Positions 24,887 through 33,631 of a stretch of 64,000 nucleotides of DNA are shown piece after piece. Where the stretch lies: assembly GCF_048060115.1 (NCBI RefSeq), contig NZ_JBHMIM010000010.1:71635-135634 (forward strand), read 5' to 3'. Within the stretch, counting starts at the first letter, position 1. The number at the start of each line of letters is the position of its first letter. The stretch is from Micromonospora_E sp048060115. Lineage in GTDB: Bacteria > Actinomycetota > Actinomycetes > Mycobacteriales > Micromonosporaceae. Position numbers and translations under genes: made by a program. Below the pieces are notes generated by a model. That model was not told where the DNA came from, made no database searches, and saw nothing but the letters and a program-made list of their open reading frames with translations.

Positions 24887-26163
24887 CAGCTACCTCCAGC
24901 GGTGCTCGGCCCGTCGGCGGGCTCGACCCGGTCGACGGCCAGCTCGGCCGGTTCGTCGGCGGGCTCGGGGTAGACGGCGGTCGGGAAGACCTCCAGCAGG
25001 AACTCGGGGCGCAGCAGCGCCGCGCAGATCGCCCCGGTCGACGCCGGCCAGGGCGGGCTGAGCAGCCGCTCGCGTACCCCGGCGACCGCCCGGTAGTCGC
25101 CGATCGCCGAGGCGACGCAGAATTCGGTGGTCTCCACCAGGTCCTGCGGGCCGAGCCCGGCGTGGTCGAGCAGTTCGCGGATCGCCCCGTAGGTCACCTC
25201 GGCCTGCGCGCCGATGTCGTCGGGGTGCAGTGCCTGCTGGGTCCGCATGTCCAGGGCGGCGAAACCGGACATGTACAGGGTCCGGCCGGCCTTCACCCCG
25301 GGGGCGTAGGTCAGCGAGTCGTACCGCGACCAGCCGGGGTTGACCAGTTCCAGCGGATGCCGCGACGCGGTGACGTCGATCGCGACCAGCGCATCGGGAT
25401 GGTGCAGCCGGCTCATCAGGATGCCACCGGCTCCCGGGTAGACGCCGGCACCGCCGAGCCGTTCGGCGCGGACCCGGTGGGTTCTGCGGTACACCTCTCG
25501 GGTCGCCGGGGTGGAGTAGTCGTAGGTGGTGACGGCGGCGTCGAGCGACAGACCGGCGGCGACGAGCAGGTCCTGCGCCCGGTCCAGGCAGTACGCGTAC
25601 TGGCTGACGAAGTCGCCCGGGTGGACCACCTCGCCGGTGGCGTCGACCGGCAGCATGGTCGGCAGGTAGACGGCACCGTCGTGGCCGCCGCGCACCGGTG
25701 AGGTCACCCAGCTGCCGGCGGCTCGCGGTTCGCTGGCGACAAGCAACTGGCCGCCGCCGCCGACGGCGTGCAGTTCGATCTCGATCAGCGCGGCCCGGCG
25801 GACCAGCCGCTCGACCACGACGGTACGGACCACCGGCTGGTGCTCGCCGAACACCTCGGCGCGCACGGCGGCCGCGGCGGCGTAGTCGTCGAGGCCGGCC
25901 ACGGTGACGTTCTCGGTGACCCGGGTGACGTCGGCCGGTCCGTAGCCGGCGGCTTCCAGGATGGTCAGCACCTTGCGGTACGCGGTGGCGGTCTGGGTGG
26001 CCAGGTCACCGCCGACGGTCATCTTGCCGAGCGTGGTGTCGAGCGCGGCGGCGGTGTGCCCGGAGGTCCAGGCGGCGTCGCCGTCGGCCAGCCCGAGGCA
26101 GAAGGTGAACCCGTCGTACGGGAACCAGGGGAAGTCGGCGGGTCGGATCGCGGCGGGCGGCAC
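24886..26163 (-). CDS. Protein with three tandem RidA/YjgF domains
   Basis: The 425-residue protein can be split into three Rid-like units: about 10-135 (AAWTSGHTAA, VTRVTENVTV, RTVVVERLVRRAALIEIELHAV), about 155-275 (ALVAIDVTASRH) and about 285-405 (TLYMSGFAALDMRTQQ, LVETTEFCVAS, AALLRPEFLLEVFPTA). Rid proteins form trimers and hydrolyse reactive imines or enamines, and a fused triple could form a pseudo-trimer alone. The canonical RidA arginine is not clear in every unit, so some may be structural. GTG start at 26163. Confidence 0.8.
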   Translation of the reverse strand: MPPAAIRPADFPWFPYDGFTFCLGLADGDAAWTSGHTAAALDTTLGKMTVGGDLATQTATAYRKVLTILEAAGYGPADVTRVTENVTVAGLDDYAAAAAVRAEVFGEHQPVVRTVVVERLVRRAALIEIELHAVGGGGQLLVASEPRAAGSWVTSPVRGGHDGAVYLPTMLPVDATGEVVHPGDFVSQYAYCLDRAQDLLVAAGLSLDAAVTTYDYSTPATREVYRRTHRVRAERLGGAGVYPGAGGILMSRLHHPDALVAIDVTASRHPLELVNPGWSRYDSLTYAPGVKAGRTLYMSGFAALDMRTQQALHPDDIGAQAEVTYGAIRELLDHAGLGPQDLVETTEFCVASAIGDYRAVAGVRERLLSPPWPASTGAICAALLRPEFLLEVFPTAVYPEPADEPAELAVDRVEPADGPSTAGGS

Positions 26164-26177
26164 GGGCGTCTCCCTGG

Positions 26178-27536
26178 TCAGTCACCGGCGGCGGCCAGCG
26201 CCGCCATGATCGGGTCGAGGTCGTCGAGGTCGTCGAGGCGGCGCAGCAGGTCGACGACGGGCGCGCCGGCCGGGCCGGCGTTGCCGAGGAACTTGGCGGC
26301 CAGTTCGTCGTCGGTCAGCGGGGTGTCCGGGCCGCCGCCGCTGCGCGGCACCGCGCCGCGTACGGTCGTGCCGTCGGCCAGGGTGACCACGACGGCACCG
26401 GGGGCGTCGGCGGCGTGCCCGCCGGTGGCGACGATCCGCCAGTGCAGCCGGGCCGCGAGGGCGGTCACGTCGGCGCGGTCGATGGCGTCGGGCCGGTAGC
26501 TGGCGGTGGTCAGGTCGCCGTCGAGCAGTGTCGCGGCGACGCTCCACGGCAGCGAGAACTTCGCCGCGTACGGGGTGGCCGGCCGGGTCAGGTCCCGGCC
26601 GGGCCCGCAGACCGTGGGTGCCGAGTCGGGGTGCACGTCGACGTCGATCCGGGCGATCGCGGCCGGGTCGGCGGGGAAACCGGGCTGGCGGCGGGCGGCG
26701 CGGGCGGCGTCGATCGCGGCGTGCGACAGCTGGCAGGCCGGGTAGGGCTTGATGCCGATCCGGAGGGTTTCCCAGCGTTGGCCGAGGCCGGCGATGATCG
26801 ACGCCGGGTCGACGGGGCCGGCGGCCAGGGCGTCGAAGACGCCGTGCGGGCCGTCGAAGACGTTCGCCGGGCCGGCCGCGCCGGCGGCGGCGAGCCGGGC
26901 GGCGAGGATGCCGGCGTGCGAGGCGAAGCCGGGGTGCAGTTGTTTGGTGGCCGCCCCGGTGTGCAGGAAGGCGAGCAGCCCGCCGGCCTGGCTGCCGGCG
27001 ATGCCGAGCGCGTCGGTGGCGCGGGCGGCGTCCAGCCGCAGCAGCCGGGCGGTGACCAGCGCGCTGGAGAAGACCCCGGCGACCATGGTGGCGTGCAGGC
27101 CGCGGGCGTGGAAGCCGTGCGGGGCGGCGGCGGCGACCCGGCAGACCGTCTCGTACCCGGCGATGGCGGCGTGCAGTACGTCGCGGCCGCTGGCGCCGAC
27201 CTGCTCGCCGACGGCGAAGGCGGCGGGCAGCACCACGGCGGTGGCGTGCACCAGGCCGGCGGCGTGGGTGTCGTCGAAGTCGAGCGCGTGCACCATGGCG
27301 CCGGCGGCCAGCGCGGCGGCGGGGGCACCGATCGAGTCCCGGCCACCGAGCAGGGTGGCTTCCGGTGGGCCGCCGAGGTCGCGGGCGACGTGCAGCGCCG
27401 GGTCGACGGTGCCGCCGCGCCGGCCGGCCAGGGCGGTGCCGAGGCCGTCGAGCAGGTGCCGTAGCGCGGCCCGCCGGACCGCCGCCGGCGGGTCGAGCGG
27501 TCCGGTCGCCCAGTCGGCGAGCGCTGCGGCGATCAT
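26178..27536 (-). CDS. MmgE/PrpD family protein
   Basis: The 452-residue protein matches MmgE/PrpD: an N-terminal helical bundle with GTVDPALHVARDLGG, GAMVHALDFDDTHAAGLVHATAVVLPAAFAVGEQVG (the conserved His/Asp-rich stretch) and a C-terminal lid with GIKPYPACQLSHAAIDAA. The family includes 2-methylcitrate dehydratase, cis-aconitate decarboxylase and other tricarboxylate or cyclic-acid processing enzymes. The substrate here is unknown. It lies 10 bp from the CoA-transferase gene, which suggests consecutive steps. Confidence 0.87.
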   Translation of the reverse strand: MIAAALADWATGPLDPPAAVRRAALRHLLDGLGTALAGRRGGTVDPALHVARDLGGPPEATLLGGRDSIGAPAAALAAGAMVHALDFDDTHAAGLVHATAVVLPAAFAVGEQVGASGRDVLHAAIAGYETVCRVAAAAPHGFHARGLHATMVAGVFSSALVTARLLRLDAARATDALGIAGSQAGGLLAFLHTGAATKQLHPGFASHAGILAARLAAAGAAGPANVFDGPHGVFDALAAGPVDPASIIAGLGQRWETLRIGIKPYPACQLSHAAIDAARAARRQPGFPADPAAIARIDVDVHPDSAPTVCGPGRDLTRPATPYAAKFSLPWSVAATLLDGDLTTASYRPDAIDRADVTALAARLHWRIVATGGHAADAPGAVVVTLADGTTVRGAVPRSGGGPDTPLTDDELAAKFLGNAGPAGAPVVDLLRRLDDLDDLDPIMAALAAAGD

Positions 27537-27546
27537 GGCGGGCCGG

Positions 27547-28794
27547 TCATCGTGCGGTGTCCTCGGAGCCGGCGGCGGCCGGGCCGGGGCTACGGGGGGT
27601 GCCGAACGCGCCGGCGGCGGTCAACTCGGCCAGGGTCTGCGGGTCGAGCCCGAGGATGTCGCCGGTGACGGTGGCGAAGTCCTCGTTGCGTTGCGGCGCG
27701 CGGCGGTACGCGGGCGGTTCGGCGCCGACCCGCACCGGGCTGGCGAGCTGCGCCACGGTGCCGAACCGGGGGTGTTCGGTGGTGACCACGAGGTCCCGGG
27801 CGGCGGTGTGTTCCTCGGCCAGCGCCGCCGGCACGTCGTTGATCGGCCCGCAGGGGATCGCGGCGGCGTACAGCTGGGTCAGCCACTCCTCGACGGTGCG
27901 CTGCCGGAAGATCTGCTCCAGTTCGGCGAGCAGCTCGTCGCGGTTGTCGCGGCGGGTGCCGAAGGTCCCGTACGGCGATCCGGCGGCGGCCCATTCGGGG
28001 TGGCCGACGACGTCGGCGAGCCGGGTCCAGAACTTCTCCTTGGCACAGCCGACCACCATCCAGCCATCCTTGGCCTGGAAGACCTGGAACGGCACCAGCG
28101 ACGGGTGCGCCGAGTGGTGGGTGCGGGCCGGCTGGAAGCCGGCGTTGAGATGCCAGGTGGCCGGGTAGGTGAGCATCGAGATCGCGGTGTCGTAGAGACT
28201 GACGTCGCAGTCCATGCCGACGCCGTCGCGGCGGGCGGCGTGCACCCCGGCGAGCAGCGAGATGGCGGCGACGAACCCGCCGGAGTAGTCGACCAGGGAC
28301 AGTCCGGACTTGGTCGGTGGCCCGTCGGGTTCACCGGTGAGCTCCATCCAGCCGGCGAGTCCCTGCAGGATGTAGTCGTAGCCGGGTTCGGCCCGACGCG
28401 GGCCGGTCATCCCGAAGCCGGTCAGCGAGACGCAGACGATCCGCGGGTTGATGTGCTTGAGGTCGTCGTAGCGGATTCGCATCTTCTCCGGCACGTCGCC
28501 ACGCAGGTTGGAGTAGACGACGTCGGCGACGGCGACGAGCTTCTCGAACACCTCGCGGCCGGCGTCGGTGGTCAGGTCCAGTGACAGGCTGCGTTTGTTG
28601 CGGTTGAACGTCTCGAAGAACAGCGAGTCCTCGTCCTCGGCGTACGGCGGCACGTAGCGGCCGACGTCGCCGCCGGCCCGTGGATCCTCGATCTTGATCA
28701 CTTCGGCGCCGAGGTCGGCCAGGTGTACGGTGCCGAACGGGCCGGCGCCGTACTGCTCCACGGCGATGATCCGGATGTCGGCCAGCGGCGTCAT
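27547..28794 (-). CDS. CaiB/BaiF family (class III) CoA-transferase
   Basis: The 415-residue enzyme has the class III landmarks EQYGAGPFGTVHLADLGAEVIKIE, NRNKRSLSLDL and the catalytic aspartate Asp169 in SLVDYSGGF, exactly at the position numbered in formyl-CoA transferase. It moves CoA between carboxylic acids, making or recycling the CoA ester used by the pathway. It overlaps the LLM oxidoreductase gene by 4 bp. Confidence 0.92.
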   Translation of the reverse strand: MTPLADIRIIAVEQYGAGPFGTVHLADLGAEVIKIEDPRAGGDVGRYVPPYAEDEDSLFFETFNRNKRSLSLDLTTDAGREVFEKLVAVADVVYSNLRGDVPEKMRIRYDDLKHINPRIVCVSLTGFGMTGPRRAEPGYDYILQGLAGWMELTGEPDGPPTKSGLSLVDYSGGFVAAISLLAGVHAARRDGVGMDCDVSLYDTAISMLTYPATWHLNAGFQPARTHHSAHPSLVPFQVFQAKDGWMVVGCAKEKFWTRLADVVGHPEWAAAGSPYGTFGTRRDNRDELLAELEQIFRQRTVEEWLTQLYAAAIPCGPINDVPAALAEEHTAARDLVVTTEHPRFGTVAQLASPVRVGAEPPAYRRAPQRNEDFATVTGDILGLDPQTLAELTAAGAFGTPRSPGPAAAGSEDTAR

Positions 28795-29828
28795 GCTGCG
28801 GCTCCCGTCAGCTCGGCGATCAGCGCGATGATCTCGTCCTGGGCGGCTCGGGTCTCGGCGGCGGGCAGCCCGTGGGTGGGTGGACTCAACTTGACCGAGT
28901 CGGCGATGCCCGCGTACCCGGCGATCCGCTCGGCAACCTCGGCGCGGTCACCCGCCAGGGTCAGCGTGTCGACCATCCGGTCGCTGACGGAGTCGGCGAG
29001 GTGGTCGGCGCCGGCGCCGGCCCGGAACGCGTCGATCACCTGTTGCTGGTCGTCGGCGAGGCCGTGGAAGGCGAAGAAGTCGGCGTAGGTGCGCACGGTG
29101 GCGTAGAAGCCGACCAGGCCGGCGGCGCGGCGGCGGGCCAACGCCCGGTCGTCGGCGACCGAGCAGCAGGCGGAGACGACGACGTCGAGGTCGGCGCGGG
29201 TCCGGCCGGCCCGGTCGATGCCGGCGGTCAGGTCGGGCAGGATCTGCCCGGCCAGGTACGCCGGAGAGCAGAGTTCGTGGCTGATCCAGCCATCGCCGAT
29301 CTGCCCGGCCAGCCGGGTCATCAGCGGCCCCATCGCGGCCAGGTAGACCGGGATGCCGGCCGGCGGCACCGGGAACGGGCGTTCGTAGCCGCGGATGCGC
29401 ATCGGCTCGTACTCGCCGTCGAGCATCATCGGTTCGCCGGTGGCGCAGTTGGCCCAGAAGTGCCGGATGTTGCGGACGGTCTCCCGCAGGTGGGCGACGG
29501 GTTTGCCGAAGCCGACGTGGTGCCAGTCCTCGTTGAGTCGCCGGACGCCGGAGCCGAGGCCGAGGATGAACCGTCCATCGGAGAGCTCGTCGAGGTCGAG
29601 CGCCTCCAGCGCGGTGATCATCGGGCTGCGGGTGAAGGCCAGCACGATCGAGGTGCCGATCCGGGCGGTCGTGGTGGTGCCGGCCAGCGCGGCGGCGGTG
29701 CCGGTTGCGCTACGGTGCAGTTCGGAGACCCAGAGCACCTCGGCGCCGGCCTGCTCGGCGCGACGGCCGGCGGCGGCGAGTTCGGCGAGGGTCTCTCCCC
29801 AGGGCTGGTAGGTCAGGCGCAGGCTCAT
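28791..29828 (-). CDS. LLM-class flavin/F420-dependent oxidoreductase
   Basis: The 345-residue luciferase-like TIM-barrel protein has AEQAGAEVLWVSELHRSATGTAAALAG near the start, the GTSIVLAFTRSP strand and RFILGLGSGVRRLNEDWHHVGF. F420-dependent dehydrogenases and FMN monooxygenases share this fold; in actinomycetes the N-terminal pattern more often means F420. It probably oxidises or reduces a pathway intermediate. It overlaps the MaoC gene at its start by 4 bp. Confidence 0.88.
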   Translation of the reverse strand: MSLRLTYQPWGETLAELAAAGRRAEQAGAEVLWVSELHRSATGTAAALAGTTTTARIGTSIVLAFTRSPMITALEALDLDELSDGRFILGLGSGVRRLNEDWHHVGFGKPVAHLRETVRNIRHFWANCATGEPMMLDGEYEPMRIRGYERPFPVPPAGIPVYLAAMGPLMTRLAGQIGDGWISHELCSPAYLAGQILPDLTAGIDRAGRTRADLDVVVSACCSVADDRALARRRAAGLVGFYATVRTYADFFAFHGLADDQQQVIDAFRAGAGADHLADSVSDRMVDTLTLAGDRAEVAERIAGYAGIADSVKLSPPTHGLPAAETRAAQDEIIALIAELTGAAA

Positions 29829-30358
29829 CCGGTCGCCTCGTTCTCCAGCGACAGCGGGGTGGCGGCGGCCGGGAAGATCCCCTCGACCTGCTTGGCGCCA
29901 CGCTTGTAGACGTAGAAGGTGCGTTTGAAGGCGCAGACCTGTGCGCCGTCCTGGTTGAGGGTGCGGGTGCGGACCGTCACGATCCCGGCGTACGGGCGGG
30001 ACCCGGATTCACGCTTGTCGAGTACCAGCGATTCACTGTAGAGGGTGTCGCCGGCGAACACCGGGTGCGGCAGGACGATCTCGTTCCAGCCGAGGTTGGC
30101 AAAGGCGTTCTGGGTGAGGTCGGTGACGCTCTGCCCGACCGCGATGGCCAGGGTCAGGGTGGAGACGACCAGTGGCCGCTCGAACTCCGACCGGGCGGCG
30201 TACTCGGTGTTGAAGTGCATCTGGCTGGTGTTCATCGTCAACAGGGTGAACCAGGTGTTGTCCGCCTCGGACACGGTGCGCCCGAGGGGATGCTGGTAGA
30301 CGTCGCCGACGCCGAAGTCTTCAAAGAAGCGTCCGGTCCACCCCTGCCGTACCGACAT
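29825..30358 (-). CDS. MaoC-family dehydratase, first gene of the 14-gene operon
   Basis: The 177-residue single-hotdog protein starts MSVRQGWTGRFFEDFGVGDV and has the MaoC motif TVSEADNTWFTLLTMNTSQMHFNTEYA (Asp and His catalytic pair), then PLVVSTLTLAIAVGQSVTDLT. Its closest recognisable relatives are the mesaconyl- or itaconyl-CoA hydratase type. It begins the operon that runs to 17727 and is preceded 44 bp upstream by a GTC-T-GAC palindrome. Confidence 0.87.
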   Translation of the reverse strand: MSVRQGWTGRFFEDFGVGDVYQHPLGRTVSEADNTWFTLLTMNTSQMHFNTEYAARSEFERPLVVSTLTLAIAVGQSVTDLTQNAFANLGWNEIVLPHPVFAGDTLYSESLVLDKRESGSRPYAGIVTVRTRTLNQDGAQVCAFKRTFYVYKRGAKQVEGIFPAAATPLSLENEATG

Positions 30359-30398
30359 CGACCGATCCTCTCGCCCGCCCGTGAACTGCCACCAGCTT

Positions 30399-30413
30399 AT
30401 TTGTCTGACTTTT
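30399..30413. promoter_or_regulatory. Candidate operator A (GTC-N-GAC), upstream of the 14-gene operon
   Basis: The sequence ATTTGTCTGACTTTT has the GTCTGAC core at 30403-30409, 44 bp before the MaoC ATG at 30358. It matches the cores found before four other transcription units of the island. The form (short half-sites around one central base) is that of FadR-type GntR operators. Confidence 0.65.
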
Positions 30414-30518
30414 ACGAGTCAAGGGTCAGCAACTCAACCAGGCCAACGAAAACGTCCTGCTCAGCACGACAGCAGGGCGTAGTTCCGAAACATCAGGTAT
30501 TTAGTTGTGAGATTGTCT

Positions 30519-31295
30519 TCAGTGTCCGTCGTACGCCCGGCGGACGGTACCCAGGTGGGCCCGCATCGCCGCCTGCGCACCCTCGACATCACCGGCCTCG
30601 ACATAGCCGCAGATCTCGGTGTGTTCGGCGTCGATCTGGCTCCAGTACTCCGCGGGCATGTCGCGGTCGGCGGTCCGCGCCTGCAGCACCCGGAAGACCG
30701 GCTCGGCCATCACCCCGAGCAGCTGGTTACCGGTCGCCTCGACCAGCACCCCGTGGAAGGTCCGGTGCTCACGGAACTTGCGGCCGCGGGCCCGAGTCGA
30801 CTTCTCCCGCTCCACCGCTTGACGCATCAGCACCAGATGTTCGTCGGCGCGGCGCAGCGCGGCCAGCCCGGCCGCCGGCACCTCCAGGCACTCCCGCGCC
30901 TCCAGCAGGTTGTCCAACGTGATGTCCCGGGCCCCGGACATCAGCCCGAAGCTCATCTCCAGATACTCGCTCACCTGGTCGAACTGCACCCGGGCCACGA
31001 AGGTGCCGCCGGTGGTTCCCCGGGTGGTGCGGATCAGATCCTTGGACGCCAGCACCCGCAACGCCTCCCGTACCGTGCTACGGCTGACCCCGAAGATCTC
31101 CGACAGTTCGACCTCGGTCGGCAACCGGTCCCCCGCGGTCAGCGACCCGTCCAGGATCCGCTCCCGCAACTGGTCGGCGACCTGCTGGTACGCGGGTTGG
31201 ACCCGGGTCACCCCGAGCACCCCAGGATCCCGGCGGTGCCCTGGGATCGCCTTTTCCGACCGGCTCGCCGGCTCGTGCGTCACGTCCTTGGCCAT
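30519..31295 (-). CDS. GntR-family regulator, FadR/FCD subfamily
   Basis: The 258-residue protein has a winged helix (YQQVADQLRERILDGSLTAGDRLPTEVELSEIFGVSRSTVREALRVL, about 35-80) and an all-helical FCD effector domain with LLEARECLEVPAAGLAA, FHGVLVEATGNQLL and AEHTEICGYVEAGD, whose Asp/His pattern suggests metal and carboxylate or acyl ligand binding. It is the last gene of the transporter operon and the only GntR gene in the island, so it is the best candidate to bind the repeated GTC-N-GAC sites. A GTG 6 bp upstream (31301) has better ribosome-site spacing and may be the true start. Confidence 0.9.
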   Translation of the reverse strand: MAKDVTHEPASRSEKAIPGHRRDPGVLGVTRVQPAYQQVADQLRERILDGSLTAGDRLPTEVELSEIFGVSRSTVREALRVLASKDLIRTTRGTTGGTFVARVQFDQVSEYLEMSFGLMSGARDITLDNLLEARECLEVPAAGLAALRRADEHLVLMRQAVEREKSTRARGRKFREHRTFHGVLVEATGNQLLGVMAEPVFRVLQARTADRDMPAEYWSQIDAEHTEICGYVEAGDVEGAQAAMRAHLGTVRRAYDGH

Positions 31296-31389
31296 GGTCA
31301 CTTCGGCTCCGCATCCTTTCGGACCCGCACACCGGAGTGCGGATTCGTCGCGAACCACCACGGTAGGGCATGGCGGACGCCGATCCGCG

Positions 31390-32316
31390 TCACTGTCGGC
31401 CATCCCCGGTCGAACGGGTGGTCCCGGCCAGCTCGCCGATCAGCGCCCGCGTTGCCGCCCGTTCCTCCGGGGTGCCGTAGAACTGAGCCGCGAAGGTGCT
31501 CGCCCCGGCCCGCGCATAGCGGTCGATCTCGGCCCGCACCTCGTCTGCGTCACCGACGATCGCCATCTGGTTGGCCCGCTGTAAACCTTCGCGGTCCAGC
31601 ATCGCCCGGTAGGACGGCTTGTCGTCGTACCAGCCGAGCACCGGGTCGATCGCCGCGCGGGCCCGGGTCGGGTCGTCGGTGACGCAGACCGCGGCGGTCA
31701 CCACGATCTCGGGGGCCGGCCGACCAGCCGTCCGCGCGGCGGCGGTGATCGCCGGTACGGTCAGCTCGGTCAGCGTGCGCGGGCCGACCATCCAGGTGAT
31801 CGTGCCGGCGGCAAGGGCACCGGTCAGCTCCAGCATCTTCGGGCCCAGCGCGGAGACCATCACCGCCGGTGCCGGCGGGTCGCCGCTGATCGTCAGGTCA
31901 CCCCGGGCGGTGATCACCTCACCGGTGTAGCGGACCCGCTGGGTCAGCGCGCCGGTCAGCGCGGTCAGGTACTCGCGCATGTAGCGCGCCGGCCGCTCGT
32001 AGGACATCCCCCAGCAGGGCTCGACCACCTGCGGGTGCGACGGCCCGACGCCGAGCACCAACCGGCCGCCGAGCAGCATGTTGGTGGTGAGCGCCTGCTG
32101 GGCCAGGGCCATCGGGTGACGCGGGTAGACCGGCACCACGGCGGTGCCGATCCGCAGCCGGCTCAGCTGCCGACCGTACGCGCCGATCACGGTCAGCGTG
32201 TCGTGCCCGAAGCCCTGCGTCAGCCAGTAGCTGGCGATCCCGTCGGCGTCGGCGGCCCGCAGGTCACGCTCGAGGTCGTCGAGCCGTTCGATGTGGCTGA
32301 AGATCCCGTAGTCCAT
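31390..32316 (-). CDS. LLM-class F420-dependent oxidoreductase
   Basis: The 308-residue protein begins MDYGIFSHIERLDDLERDLRAADADG and has the LLM strands RLRIGTAVVPVYPRHP and RLVLGVGPSHPQVVEPCWG, with VMVSALGPKMLELTGALAAG later, a pattern typical of F420-dependent TIGR03564-type proteins. Its substrate is unknown. It lies 8 bp after the enoyl-CoA-hydratase-fold gene and about 94 bp before the GntR gene. Confidence 0.87.
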   Translation of the reverse strand: MDYGIFSHIERLDDLERDLRAADADGIASYWLTQGFGHDTLTVIGAYGRQLSRLRIGTAVVPVYPRHPMALAQQALTTNMLLGGRLVLGVGPSHPQVVEPCWGMSYERPARYMREYLTALTGALTQRVRYTGEVITARGDLTISGDPPAPAVMVSALGPKMLELTGALAAGTITWMVGPRTLTELTVPAITAAARTAGRPAPEIVVTAAVCVTDDPTRARAAIDPVLGWYDDKPSYRAMLDREGLQRANQMAIVGDADEVRAEIDRYARAGASTFAAQFYGTPEERAATRALIGELAGTTRSTGDGRQ

Positions 32317-32324
32317 CGTGCCCC

Positions 32325-33095
32325 TCAGTGCCGGAATTCCCGCATGGACTCGCCGCGCCGGGCGGTCGAGGCGTCGGAGCGGGCCAGCATCGCCAACCCG
32401 AACGCCTCGGCCGCGGACCGCTGCGCCTGCACCGCCGTCCACACCGTCTCCACCGTGGTGGTCAGCACGTCGAGCGGATGCTGGGCGATCTCGGTGGCGA
32501 TGGCCAACGCCCGGTCCACCAGATCGGCGGGAGCGGTCACCTCGGTCACCAGACCGAGCTCCAGCGCCCGGCGGGCGTCGATGCGGTACGCGCGCCCGGT
32601 CAGCACCATCCGCATCAGCTCGCCGAGCGGCAGCCGCCCCAGCGCGCCGACCGCCTCGACCGGGTTGGCCAGGCCCACGTCGTGGTGGGTGTCGAAGAAG
32701 GTCGCCGTCTCGGTGCAGAGCACCACGTCGGCGTCGTTGACGAAGTGCCAGCCACCGGCGCAGCAGTGCCCGTTGACCGCCGTCACCACCGGCTTGTAGA
32801 CGCCCAGGTCGCGGGCGGTCAACGCGACCCGGCCGGCGTGGTCCAGCGACGGACTGGTGACCCCGGCGTCGAGGGTGTCGTCGACGTCGAAGCCGGTGCA
32901 GAAGCCGCGCTCGCCGGCTCCGGTCAGCACGGCGACGTGCAGGCCGTCGTCGGCACCGAACCAGCGCCAGGTACGCCGCAGTTCGTCGACCATCACCCGG
33001 TCGTAGGCGTTGAGCCGGTGCGGCCGGTCCAGGGTGACCAGCAGCACCCGCCCGTGCCGGGTCAGCGTGAGGGTGCTGGTCGACGGCGGTTTCAC
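32325..33095 (-). CDS. Enoyl-CoA hydratase/isomerase-fold protein, atypical active site
   Basis: The 256-residue crotonase-fold protein starts with LTRHGRVLLVTLDRPHRLNAYD and has the oxyanion segments GAGERGFCTGFDVDD and NGHCCAGGWHFVNDADVV. The two glutamates used by classical enoyl-CoA hydratase appear absent: the first position reads Phe in GGWHF, and the second falls in HHDVGLANP. It may therefore catalyse isomerisation, C-C hydrolysis or another crotonase reaction. The GTG start overlaps the MaoC gene end by 4 bp. Confidence 0.83.
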   Translation of the reverse strand: MKPPSTSTLTLTRHGRVLLVTLDRPHRLNAYDRVMVDELRRTWRWFGADDGLHVAVLTGAGERGFCTGFDVDDTLDAGVTSPSLDHAGRVALTARDLGVYKPVVTAVNGHCCAGGWHFVNDADVVLCTETATFFDTHHDVGLANPVEAVGALGRLPLGELMRMVLTGRAYRIDARRALELGLVTEVTAPADLVDRALAIATEIAQHPLDVLTTTVETVWTAVQAQRSAAEAFGLAMLARSDASTARRGESMREFRH

Positions 33096-33631
33096 GGCTG
33101 CTCCGGGTTTTTCGCGCCGACGCCCGGCGCAGAATCGGACTCGGACTCGGACTCGGGCTCGGGCAGTGGGCGCAGCAGGTAGGAACGCGTCATCCGCAGG
33201 ACGGTCTCGTCCCGCTGGTTGCGTACGTCGTCGTGCACCACGCCCACGTACATCCGCCCGCCCGGGGTCGGCTCCAACCGCGTCACCTCGATACGCACGC
33301 GTAGCGTGTCACCGGCGGACACCGGCCCGGTGTAACGGATCTCGTCGATGCCGAGCGCGGCGTGGCAGTCCAGGCCGGCGGCGTACCAGGCGGCGTACAT
33401 GGTGGTCGAGGTGAGCCCGGCGGCGAGCGCGATCAGGCACGGCCCGCCCAGGATCGGCCGGCCGAACCCGGTGCCGCGCATGTACTCGGCGTCGGTGTGC
33501 AGCGGGCCGTTCTCCCAGGAGACGTTGACGATCGCGGCGAAGTCTCCGTCGGTCAGCGTCCGGGCCGGGGTGAGCAGCACCGCCCCGGCCGCGAATGCGG
33601 TCGGCAGCCGGGGTCGCAGCGCGCCGGTCAC
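33092..33631 (-). CDS. MaoC-like hotdog protein
   Basis: The 179-residue protein contains LTDGDFAAIVNVSWENGPLHTDAEYM and FGRPILGGPCLIALAAGLTS, a MaoC hydratase pattern with the Asp/Asn-His region, then TGPVSAGDTLRVRIEVTRLEP. The C-terminus is an acidic Glu/Ser repeat (PEPESESESDSAP). It probably hydrates or dehydrates a CoA ester. The GTG at 33631 overlaps the ATPase stop by 4 bp, so the gene is translationally linked to the importer. Confidence 0.83.
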   Translation of the reverse strand: MTGALRPRLPTAFAAGAVLLTPARTLTDGDFAAIVNVSWENGPLHTDAEYMRGTGFGRPILGGPCLIALAAGLTSTTMYAAWYAAGLDCHAALGIDEIRYTGPVSAGDTLRVRIEVTRLEPTPGGRMYVGVVHDDVRNQRDETVLRMTRSYLLRPLPEPESESESDSAPGVGAKNPEQP

